This document shows positions 1 through 6,933 of a stretch of DNA of 64,000 bases, in pieces. The notes beneath the pieces are model-generated. The model saw only the letters and a program-made list of their open reading frames with translations, had not been told where the DNA came from and did not search any database. Source of the DNA: UBA11222 sp049323435 (lineage in GTDB: Bacteria; Pseudomonadota; Alphaproteobacteria; UBA11222); NCBI GenBank assembly GCA_049323435.1, contig JBMOMX010000013.1, positions 1 through 64,000 on the forward strand, in the 5' to 3' direction. Each line of letters opens with the position of its first letter. Position 1 is the stretch's first letter. Both the position numbers and the translations under genes were made by a program.

Positions 1-77
1 ACCCCCACTCTCTATAAAAGTGGACCCCCACTCTCTATAAAAGTGGACCCCCACTCTCTATAAAAGTGGACCCCCAC
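1..77. repeat. 23-bp tandem repeat, three copies plus a partial fourth
   Basis: Three identical 23-bp units start at 1, 24 and 47, and a truncated copy begins at 70. Each unit carries short inverted arms, CCACT and AGTGG, around an AT-rich centre (CTCTATAAA). The units abut with no spacer, so this is a tandem array and not a CRISPR. The array may continue upstream of the window. It contains no credible gene. Confidence 0.9.
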
Positions 78-82
78 CCCAA

Positions 83-145
83 CCCTCCCCCTTACAGGGG
101 GAGGGAGTAGTATGCGGCAATCGCCCTCCTCCCCCTGAAAGGGGG
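83..145. repeat. Two GC-rich extragenic palindromes
   Basis: The first palindrome (83-105) has perfect 10-bp arms, CCCTCCCCCT and AGGGGGAGGG, around TAC. The second (131-145) has arms CCCCCT and AGGGGG around GAA. Such CCT-rich hairpins are common as dispersed extragenic palindromes in alphaproteobacterial genomes. They lie downstream of the leftward oligopeptidase gene and could help end its transcript, but there is no U-tract. Confidence 0.7.
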
Positions 146-209
146 CCTGAAGATGCAGGTACCAATAAGGCCGGGAGGGGGTCAATGGATAATCTGAAAT
201 CATTAGGCC

Positions 210-1994
210 CTATCCCGGCCCGGCTTCCAGCTCGTCAATAAAGCCGCTGATCATGGAAAGCCCGCTTTGCCAGAAGGCCGGGTCGCTGGCGTCCAGGCCG
301 AACGGGGCAAGTAATTCCCGGTGGCGTTTTGTGCCGCCGGCGCGCAGCATGGCGAAATATTTTTCCTGAAATCCCGCCGCCGCACTGGAATAAACCGCAA
401 ACAGCGAATTCACCAGGCAATCGCCAAACGCATAGGCATAGACATAGAATGGCGAGTGGATGAAATGCGGAATATAGCACCAGTAATTTTCATATCCGGC
501 GCTCAGATCAATCGACGGGCCCAGGCTTTCGCACTGCACGCCCAGCCAGATTTCACCTAACTGGTCCGGCGTCAATTCGCCCTGCTTGCGCGCTGCATGC
601 ACGCGGCGTTCAAATTCATAAAATGCGATCTGGCGCACCACCGTATTCAGCATATCCTCCACCTTGGAGGCCAGCATGGCGTGACGTTCGGCCTTTGTCC
701 TGGCCGTTTTCAACAGCGCCTGAAAGGTCAGCATTTCGCCAAACACGCTGGCGGTTTCGGCCAGGGTCAGCGGCGTATCGGCCAGCAGCGCGCCCTGCCC
801 TGCCGCCAGCACCTGATGCACGCCATGCCCCAGCTCATGCGCCAGGGTCATCACATCGCGCAGCTTGCCCTGATAATTCATCAGCACGAATGGATGCGCG
901 CTGGGCACAGTTGGATGTGAAAAGGCCCCGCTGATTTTTCCGGCAACCGTGGGCGCGTGAATCCAGCGCCGGTCAAAAAAATCCTGACCGATCCGGGCCA
1001 TTTCAGGGGCAAAATCCGCATAGGCCGAAAGCACGGTGGTACGCGCCTCATCCCATCCGATATGCCGGTCGCCTTGATTGGGCAATGGCGCGTTCCGGTC
1101 CCAGAACGCCAGCTTTTCCTTGCCCATCCATTTCGCCTTCAGCGCATAATAGCGATGCGATAATTGCGGAAAGGCGTCACGCACTGAACTGACCAGCGCG
1201 GCCACCACTTCCGGCTCGACCTGGTTCGACAGATGCCGCGACGCCGCCGGGTCCGGATAATGCCGCCAGCGATCTTCGATATCTTTATCCTTGGCCAGTA
1301 TATTCGTGATCAGCGCAAACAGTTTAATGTTGCGCCCGAACACTTCCGATAGTGCAGCGGCGGCGTCTGCGCGCAAGGCGGCGTCCGGCTCGCTAAGCAG
1401 ATGTAATGTTTCTTCTTCGGTCAGCTCCTTGCCGCGCACATTGAAGCGCAGCCCGGCGATAGTTTCATCAAACAGCCTGCTCCATGCCGCGCGGCCGGTG
1501 ACGCTTTTTTCCACCAGCAGTTTTTCCATCTCGTCCGAAAGCTGGTGCGGCCGGTAAATGCGTAAATCCTCAATCCAGGGACGATAATGCGCCACTGCCG
1601 GATCCTTTAACAGTTCCGCAATCCGCGCATCCTCCAGCCGGTTGATCTCCAGCGTAAAGAATACCAGCACAGAAGCGATTTCGCTGGCGCGCGACTGTGC
1701 ATCCGCCTGAAACCGCGCCAGATCGGGATCATCCATGCGCGTGACATAAACCAGTGAGGCATAGGACAATATACGCCCCAGCGTTTCTTCGATCGCTTCA
1801 TAGGCGCGGATGGCCGCACCAAAGGCCGCACTATCGAGGCCCGCTATCTTGCCCTGATAGGCCTGTGCGAATGATGCGGCGGCTTTTTCCGCCCCGGAAA
1901 AATCTTCCGAAAATTTCGGATCGTCCAGCCCCCCATACAGCGCGCCAAGATCCCAAACCGGCAGATCACCCGAATATTTCTCTATTGCAGTCAT
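210..1994 (-). CDS. pepF: M3 family oligoendopeptidase F
   Basis: A 594-residue protein of usual length for the PepF branch of peptidase family M3. It is a cytoplasmic zinc metallopeptidase expected to cleave short peptides. The zinc-binding HExxH motif is visible as AHELGHGVH near residues 385-393, and the downstream region rich in ETAS and FGE supplies the third zinc ligand in this family. The N-terminal half is the helical oligopeptidase domain. The start ATG at 1994 has a purine-rich GAGAGGG about 8 bases upstream. It is the last gene of a leftward run that begins with the N-formylglutamate amidohydrolase, after a gap of 127 bases behind gapR. Family assignment is firm; the peptide substrates are not known. 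Confidence 0.93.
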   Translation of the reverse strand: MTAIEKYSGDLPVWDLGALYGGLDDPKFSEDFSGAEKAAASFAQAYQGKIAGLDSAAFGAAIRAYEAIEETLGRILSYASLVYVTRMDDPDLARFQADAQSRASEIASVLVFFTLEINRLEDARIAELLKDPAVAHYRPWIEDLRIYRPHQLSDEMEKLLVEKSVTGRAAWSRLFDETIAGLRFNVRGKELTEEETLHLLSEPDAALRADAAAALSEVFGRNIKLFALITNILAKDKDIEDRWRHYPDPAASRHLSNQVEPEVVAALVSSVRDAFPQLSHRYYALKAKWMGKEKLAFWDRNAPLPNQGDRHIGWDEARTTVLSAYADFAPEMARIGQDFFDRRWIHAPTVAGKISGAFSHPTVPSAHPFVLMNYQGKLRDVMTLAHELGHGVHQVLAAGQGALLADTPLTLAETASVFGEMLTFQALLKTARTKAERHAMLASKVEDMLNTVVRQIAFYEFERRVHAARKQGELTPDQLGEIWLGVQCESLGPSIDLSAGYENYWCYIPHFIHSPFYVYAYAFGDCLVNSLFAVYSSAAAGFQEKYFAMLRAGGTKRHRELLAPFGLDASDPAFWQSGLSMISGFIDELEAGPG

Positions 1995-2121
1995 TCGCGC
2001 CCTCTCAGGATAAAATTACAGCTTGGATAGTGCGCTATTACCAGCCTTGGCCGGAACATAGCGCACAACCCGAATCTCGTCCTGACGCTTTCTGGCCTGG
2101 GCCACGCCCTTAACATTGGTT

Positions 2122-2373
2122 TCAGGTTCCAGGCAGGCCCACCGCCGCTGCGTAAAGTTCGATCAATGCCTGTTGCTCGCTATAATCGTCGCGGTCCATT
2201 TTGCGCAGGCGCACAATATGGCGCATGATTTTCGGGTCAAAACCATTGCCTTTGGCTTCGGAATAAACCTCCTTGATATCGCCTGCAATGGTGGCCTTTT
2301 CTTCTTCCAGCCGTTCAATGCGCGCAATAAAGGCCTTTAACTGGTCTGCGGCGATCACGCCTCCGTCCGACAT
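2122..2373 (-). CDS. gapR: GapR family nucleoid-associated protein (DUF2312)
   Basis: An 83-residue, highly charged protein matching DUF2312: the core around LKAFIERIERLEEEK with GFDPKIMRHIVRLRK and a D-R-x-E/D-x-E-Q-x-x-L tail is characteristic. In Caulobacter this family (GapR) binds overtwisted AT-rich DNA ahead of replication and transcription and is needed for chromosome replication and cell division. The protein is almost entirely helical and has the coiled-coil dimerisation region at residues about 10-50. It sits 21 bases downstream of the DUF1244 gene on the same strand, a neighbourhood common in alphaproteobacteria. Its presence is one of the class-diagnostic markers of the window. 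Confidence 0.93.
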   Translation of the reverse strand: MSDGGVIAADQLKAFIARIERLEEEKATIAGDIKEVYSEAKGNGFDPKIMRHIVRLRKMDRDDYSEQQALIELYAAAVGLPGT

Positions 2374-2394
2374 GGTTCCTGCTCCTGAAAAAAA

Positions 2395-2691
2395 TCAATC
2401 ATGTTTTTTGGCAGCCGCCATTGCGGCCAGCTGTTCGGGCGTTGCCTCGGTCTGATATTGCGCCTTCCATTGCGTAAAGGGCATGCCATATACCTTTTCG
2501 CGGGCATCGTCACGGCTGAGGCTCAAGCCTTTTTCATCTGCCGCCTCCTTATACCAGTCAGCCAGGCAGTTGCGGCAAAAACCGGCCAGTATCATCAGAT
2601 CAATATTCTGCACATCCGTGCGCGCAGCCAGATGCCGGGTCAGGCGGCGAAAGGCGGCCGCCTCCAGTTCGGTTTGGGTTGGTTTATCCAT
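2395..2691 (-). CDS. DUF1244 family protein
   Basis: A 98-residue protein of the DUF1244 family (SMc04040-like), whose signature is seen directly as RTDVQNIDLMILAGFCRNC with two cysteines at residues 39 and 42, followed by a W-Y-x-x-A-A helix. The family is small, cytosolic, widespread in proteobacteria and has no established biochemical role. The paired cysteines could bind a metal or a redox partner, but that is inference. The gene is separated from the upstream amidohydrolase by only 4 bases and from gapR by 21, so the three are probably one leftward transcript. Confidence 0.9.
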   Translation of the reverse strand: MDKPTQTELEAAAFRRLTRHLAARTDVQNIDLMILAGFCRNCLADWYKEAADEKGLSLSRDDAREKVYGMPFTQWKAQYQTEATPEQLAAMAAAKKHD

Positions 2692-2695
2692 TTGG

Positions 2696-3454
2696 CTACC
2701 TCTCTATTGCATCCAATATAGGACGCAAATGCGCTGTCAGCAATTCAGCCCAGTACGTGACACCCGGTTTATCCACAATCAAATCCTGCCGCAATTCGAT
2801 CAGTACATGCGGCAACCCATTACGGGTGCCATGCTGATACATGCAATCGCCAACCAGTTCACCGGAATAAGGCTGATTGTCCCCTGCTGTCAGACTTTTA
2901 TCGCTTCGCAGCGACGCCAGCAGGGGCTGGGCAATCCGCCCATCCTTATCCCATAAAACACCGATCTGCCACGGCCGGACATGCCCCTGGAATACCGGCG
3001 TGAAACTGTGCAGGGACAGCAGCGCCGGGCGAACGCCCCGGGCGCGCGCCGCAGCGATCCGGCCCGCAATAGCCTGATGATAGGGCGTATAATAGCGCGC
3101 GATACGCGCTGCGATGATGCTTGCATCAGCATGGCGGTTGCCGGGAATGATGGCGCCGTCTGAAAGTTTCATCACCAGGGTCGGATCATCCGCGCCACGG
3201 TTCGGATCAATCAGCAGACGGGAAAAATTCGCCAGCACGGCGGGGGCATTCAGGCGTTCGGACAGCGCCGCCGTTACCTCTGCCGCGCCGGGATCATAGG
3301 CGATATGCCGGGTAAATGCCTCGGCCGGCAGGCCAAGACCGTCATATTCCGCCGGCACGGCGTTACTGGCATGATCGCACACCAGCAGCACACCCGGATC
3401 GCCCTCCGTATTGAGCAGGCTAAAAGCCGGATGTTCGTATAATTTTTCTGACAT
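2696..3454 (-). CDS. N-formylglutamate amidohydrolase
   Basis: A 252-residue protein of the N-formylglutamate amidohydrolase family, a zinc-dependent group that includes HutG of the five-step histidine pathway (N-formyl-L-glutamate to formate and glutamate). Recognisable blocks are VLLVCDHASNAVP near residue 25, HIAYDPGA near 50 and RLLIDPNRG near 80, which carry the acidic and histidine metal ligands. No other hut gene lies nearby, so the physiological substrate may differ from formylglutamate. It is the first gene of the leftward unit with DUF1244 and gapR, and is divergent from pyk across a 120-base region. Confidence 0.85.
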   Translation of the reverse strand: MSEKLYEHPAFSLLNTEGDPGVLLVCDHASNAVPAEYDGLGLPAEAFTRHIAYDPGAAEVTAALSERLNAPAVLANFSRLLIDPNRGADDPTLVMKLSDGAIIPGNRHADASIIAARIARYYTPYHQAIAGRIAAARARGVRPALLSLHSFTPVFQGHVRPWQIGVLWDKDGRIAQPLLASLRSDKSLTAGDNQPYSGELVGDCMYQHGTRNGLPHVLIELRQDLIVDKPGVTYWAELLTAHLRPILDAIER

Positions 3455-3524
3455 GGGAACAGTCTACATGATTCGCACTTCAATGGCGCCGCAGCCGCTG
3501 TTTATGCAAAAGCGTAATATTTGT

Positions 3525-3546
3525 TAACCCGGGCATGGGTTATACT
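3525..3546 (+). promoter_or_regulatory. Palindrome overlapping a putative pyk -10 element
   Basis: Perfect inverted arms TAACCC (3525-3530) and GGGTTA (3537-3542) flank GGGCAT. The right arm runs into TATACT (3541-3546), a plausible -10 hexamer 29 bases upstream of the pyk start. An operator there would occlude polymerase. No convincing -35 hexamer is seen at the ideal spacing, and the regulator is unknown. Confidence 0.35.
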
Positions 3547-3574
3547 CCTGCCGTAAATCTGGAGCCGTAAAAAG

Positions 3575-5017
3575 ATGCACCGTGACCGTAAGGTAAAAAT
3601 TCTGGCCACCCTGGGGCCTGCCAGCGCAACCCCTGAAATGATCCGCAATCTGTTCCTGGCAGGGGCCGATGTGTTCCGCATCAATATGAGCCATACCAGC
3701 CATGAAGCGGCCACGCATATGTATGACATGATCCGGGCCGCCGAAGCCGAGCTGGACCGGCCTATCGGCATATTGGCGGATTTGCAGGGGCCAAAACTGC
3801 GTATCGGCGAAATCACCGGTAATGCCGCAGTGCTGACTGCCGGGCAAAGCTTTGTACTGGATCTTGAGCCCCAGGCTGGCAATGAGATGCGCGCACCCTT
3901 GCCCCATCCGGAGATTTTTCAGGCGCTCACACCCGGCGCGGCGCTGCTGATTGATGATGGCCGTATCCGGCTGAAGGTGCAGTCCGTTCAGCCTGGCCGC
4001 ACTGAAACCACGGTCATGGTGGGCGGCACGCTGATGTCGCGCAAAGGCGTCAATGTCCCCGATGTGGTTCTGCCGCTTAGCGCATTGTCGGTCAAGGACA
4101 AGGCCGATCTGGAACATGCCGCCAGGCTGGGGGTGGACTGGATCGCTCTATCCTTTGTGCAGCGTGCCGAGGACGTGACTGAAGCGCGCCGCCTGATTTC
4201 TGGGCGCGCCGCCGTGCTGGCGAAAATTGAAAAGCCCTCGGCGCTGGAGGATCTGACAAAAATCATCGAGGCCAGCGACGCCATCATGGTGGCGCGGGGC
4301 GATCTGGGAGTGGAACTGCCGGTGGAGCATGTGCCCGGCTGGCAGAAACAGATTACCCGCGCCGCACGCGCCGCCGGCAAGCCGGTGGTTATCGCAACGC
4401 AAATGCTGGAATCCATGATCGAGGCGCCGATCCCCACCCGTGCCGAGGTTTCCGACGTGGCGACCGCCGTCTACGACGGCGCCGACGCCATCATGCTGTC
4501 GGCGGAATCGGCTTCGGGCAAATATCCTGTTGAAGCGGTGGCGATGATGAACAGAATCGCCTGCCGGGTTGAGGGCGATCCCAATTACGCAGCCGCCGTG
4601 GCGGGATTGCGCACCCCGCCCCAGTCAACCGCCGCCGACGCCATTGCCGAGGCCGCAAATACCGTGGCCGGCACCGTCCATGCCGCCGCGATTGTGAGCT
4701 ATACCAATTCAGGCTCCACCGGCCTGCGGGTGGCGCGCACCCGCCCGTTGGTTCCGATCATGGTGCTGACAACGCGCATAGGTACGGCAAGGCGGCTATC
4801 GCTGGCCTGGGGGCTGCATTGCGTGTGTACCGTCGATGTGCGCGATTTTCATGAAATGGTGGACAAGGCTTCGCGGCTGGTGTTTCAGGAAAGGTTTGCG
4901 CGCAGCGGGCAGCGCATCGTCATCACAGCGGGTGTCCCGTTCGGCACGCCTGGCGCAACCAATGTACTGCATATCGCCATGGTCGGCAGCAGCGGGCAGC
5001 GCCCGGAAATTCCATGA
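3575..5017 (+). CDS. pyk: Pyruvate kinase
   Basis: A 480-residue pyruvate kinase, converting phosphoenolpyruvate and ADP to pyruvate and ATP at the end of glycolysis. Family blocks are in the expected order: the N-terminal RKVKILATLGPAS, FRINMSHTSHE near residue 30, the domain A active-site region VARGDLGVELP near 240, the TQMLESMI-x-PTRAE helix near 270-285, and the C-terminal regulatory-domain segment SYTNSGSTGLRVAR. Length and organisation match the usual bacterial enzyme. GGAG lies about 8 bases before the ATG at 3575. It is monocistronic and convergent with the following hydrolase gene; the gap is 12 bases. Confidence 0.96.
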   Translation: MHRDRKVKILATLGPASATPEMIRNLFLAGADVFRINMSHTSHEAATHMYDMIRAAEAELDRPIGILADLQGPKLRIGEITGNAAVLTAGQSFVLDLEPQAGNEMRAPLPHPEIFQALTPGAALLIDDGRIRLKVQSVQPGRTETTVMVGGTLMSRKGVNVPDVVLPLSALSVKDKADLEHAARLGVDWIALSFVQRAEDVTEARRLISGRAAVLAKIEKPSALEDLTKIIEASDAIMVARGDLGVELPVEHVPGWQKQITRAARAAGKPVVIATQMLESMIEAPIPTRAEVSDVATAVYDGADAIMLSAESASGKYPVEAVAMMNRIACRVEGDPNYAAAVAGLRTPPQSTAADAIAEAANTVAGTVHAAAIVSYTNSGSTGLRVARTRPLVPIMVLTTRIGTARRLSLAWGLHCVCTVDVRDFHEMVDKASRLVFQERFARSGQRIVITAGVPFGTPGATNVLHIAMVGSSGQRPEIP

Positions 5018-5029
5018 TCCGGACAGGGG

Positions 5030-6046
5030 CTAATCGCGCGTTTCTGCCTCGCGGGCAATATCCAGGATGGCTTTGATCACCACATCCGGATGCGCATGGT
5101 GCGGATTGTGACCTGTTTCAGGCAGTAAAATCAGCCGCGACCCGGCCACCTGTTTATGCAGGCGCAGCGCGTGCCTGCCGGTGCTGACCGAGCGGTCCTC
5201 CTCGCCGGAAATGATCGTCACTGGCATCCGTAATTCCCTATATCTGTTTTTTTGCACAGCCAGGAAACCGGCCAGATTGCGCATATCCTCGGCATTCGCC
5301 CGCCAGTTTTCCGGGCGTATCAGCAATTCCAGACCCGCGCGGCTGGCATAATCGGCGGGCGGGATATTTGGCGCAAAATTGCGCGCCACTGACTGTTCCG
5401 CCACAAACGCAAAAGCAGGCGCAATGAGGGAATGCACAAATATATCCCCCAGCACAGGAATGGCCGGCCAGCGATTGTGAAATGCGGGATCGCTCCGATA
5501 GGGTTGCGATGCCCCCGCCAGCATCACCACCGCGCCGGTGTCGTCCGGATATTCCAGCGCAAGGGCCAGCACAACCGCACCCGCCCAGCTATGGCCAACC
5601 ATAACCGGTTTGCGCACCGACAGTTTTTCCAGCAGACCATGCACAAGCCTGGCCTGCGCCAGAGGTGTCACCCATTCCTCACCCTCTGCCGGCGACGGGC
5701 GCGCGCTATAGCCATGTCCGGGCCGGTCAATGGCGATCACCCGATAGTGCTGCGCCAGTGCCGGAAAAACACTGAAGGCGAAGTCGCGCAGATTACTGCT
5801 GGCGCCGTGCAGCAGCACAATCGCCTGACGCCCGGACTGATCCGGCGCGCTGTCGAGATAATGCATCCGGACGCCGTCAATGGTTTCAAAGCGGCCCAGC
5901 GGAGGATAGGCTTTGACAGCACTTCTGGCTGCATATTGGCTGTAGCCTACAAGGCCGCCGGTCAGCGCCACCAGAAATAACAGGATGGAAATCAAAACCC
6001 GGCCTCTGAAAAACTGCACCCGCCTATATCCCGCGCCCTTTGACAC
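5030..6046 (-). CDS. Membrane-anchored alpha/beta hydrolase
   Basis: A 338-residue alpha/beta-hydrolase-fold protein. The N-terminus has a single hydrophobic segment (about residues 17-35), suggesting a membrane anchor with the catalytic domain outside the cytoplasm. The oxyanion-hole region reads VLLHGASSN, the nucleophile elbow is GHSWAG with the catalytic serine near residue 150, the acid is probably in SGEEDRSV, and the histidine is in the C-terminal ETGHNPHHAHPD. The substrate is not predictable. The start codon overlaps the end of the upstream TPR gene by 23 bases, so the two are likely translated together. Confidence 0.85.
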   Translation of the reverse strand: MSKGAGYRRVQFFRGRVLISILLFLVALTGGLVGYSQYAARSAVKAYPPLGRFETIDGVRMHYLDSAPDQSGRQAIVLLHGASSNLRDFAFSVFPALAQHYRVIAIDRPGHGYSARPSPAEGEEWVTPLAQARLVHGLLEKLSVRKPVMVGHSWAGAVVLALALEYPDDTGAVVMLAGASQPYRSDPAFHNRWPAIPVLGDIFVHSLIAPAFAFVAEQSVARNFAPNIPPADYASRAGLELLIRPENWRANAEDMRNLAGFLAVQKNRYRELRMPVTIISGEEDRSVSTGRHALRLHKQVAGSRLILLPETGHNPHHAHPDVVIKAILDIAREAETRD

Positions 6047-6596
6047 TCAGTTCCAGCAGCGCCGCTTCTTTTGCGATACCGGACAAATGGGGATTGATCT
6101 TCAAGGCCCTTTTATAGGCTTGCAAGGCCCGCGCATCTTCGCCCATGGCCTGCAAAATAGTACCCAGCCCGGACCAGGCGCCAAAATGGCGCGGTTCCAG
6201 ACGCAAAGTACGTTCAACATCCATAAGGGCTGCCTTGTAATTCTCGCGCATATAATAGGCTGTGGCCCGCTTGTTCCAACCCTCGGCATATTCCGGCGAC
6301 AGGCTGACCACCTCATTCAACAGCGAGATTGCCTTATCCGCCGCTTGCTCCCGCATAAACATATCCACACGCGATAGCAGCAGATCGGTCGTCGCACTTC
6401 CGGAAGGTTGCCAGAGGTTCCATATCTGCCCCTCTATGGCGCGCGCCTCGTCCTGCTGAAGTTCAGCATTCATCAGCCGTTCAAACAGGCCGGGCAGGCC
6501 AGGATCGCGCTGATCGGCCCGTGCGGGCGCCATCCCGGCCAGCATGGCTGCCAGAATTACCGCCAATGACGCCATCCATGTGCGATTAACCAACAT
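6024..6596 (-). CDS. Secreted TPR-repeat protein
   Basis: A 190-residue protein with a signal peptide (hydrophobic core near residues 9-22, predicted cleavage after APARA) followed by tetratricopeptide repeats. Three TPR-like units can be read from about residue 75 to 165: one around DKAISLLNEVVSLSPEYAEG, one around YKAALMDVERTLRLEP, and one around ARALQAYKRALKINP. TPR proteins are binding scaffolds, and a periplasmic one upstream of a membrane-anchored hydrolase may assist it or an envelope complex. The gene overlaps the hydrolase by 23 bases and is divergent from the structured RNA before lysK. Confidence 0.85.
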   Translation of the reverse strand: MLVNRTWMASLAVILAAMLAGMAPARADQRDPGLPGLFERLMNAELQQDEARAIEGQIWNLWQPSGSATTDLLLSRVDMFMREQAADKAISLLNEVVSLSPEYAEGWNKRATAYYMRENYKAALMDVERTLRLEPRHFGAWSGLGTILQAMGEDARALQAYKRALKINPHLSGIAKEAALLELSVKGRGI

Positions 6597-6617
6597 GTGA
6601 TGCAGCTAAGCACGGAT

Positions 6618-6819
6618 CCGTCCCGCCGCCAAGAGCCAGCCAAGCCAAAAGGCGGGATTTGTGACAGCCGTCACCCCCTGCCACGAGAATGCCTTATTCC
6701 GGCCTCGCTGCTGCCTTGTTAGGGGGCAATATTGCTCAATGTACTCCCCAAGTACACGCATGACTCCATACATGTCCTTTGGCCCCTTCCCGCCGTCCAC
6801 GGAAAGGGGCCATTTTTTT
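6618..6819 (+). ncRNA. Candidate structured RNA or lysK leader, ending at a terminator
   Basis: About 337 bases between the TPR gene and lysK hold no credible gene but are rich in plus-strand secondary structure: CCCGCC/GGCGGG arms (about 6621-6656), a GTGAC/GTCAC hairpin (6660-6673), a CCCCCT/AGGGGG long-range pair (6673-6726), and a TGTACT/AGTACA hairpin (about 6739-6755). The stretch ends at an intrinsic terminator (6781-6819). It is either a stand-alone small RNA or a leader that attenuates lysK. I could not match it to SRP RNA, tmRNA, RNase P or a known riboswitch; a divergent 6S RNA is possible. The 5' end is a guess. Confidence 0.45.
6781..6819 (+). terminator. Intrinsic terminator upstream of lysK
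   Basis: Arms GGCCCCTT (6781-6788) and AAGGGGCC (6804-6811) enclose a loop, followed at once by a run of seven T (6813-6819). This is a textbook rho-independent terminator for a rightward transcript. It ends 114 bases before the lysK start, so it closes a small RNA or acts as an attenuator. A second hairpin with 7-bp arms GGATATG/CATATCC lies at 6886-6913. Confidence 0.85.
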
Positions 6820-6933
6820 GATGGATAGGCCCGCCAGGGACAGGGTTTCGTGACGGGCGGCTGCGCTTTAGACTTGCCCAATCCGGGATATGGCCTGATA
6901 GATAGGCATATCCTCCATCAAGCAGAGCCAATA

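Noticed and set aside
1..77. Possible CRISPR array
   Set aside because: Units are contiguous with no spacers and no cas gene is in the window.
12..203. 63-codon minus-strand frame at the window edge
   Set aside because: It is translated tandem repeat and palindrome sequence.
6600..6820. SRP RNA or tmRNA identity for the lysK upstream RNA
   Set aside because: The conserved SRP GGAAGCAGC-type loop and the tRNA-like ends of tmRNA are not present on either strand.
6606..6881. 91-codon minus-strand open frame before lysK
   Set aside because: It runs antisense across the structured RNA and terminator, has no ribosome site and no family similarity; the RNA explanation fits better.
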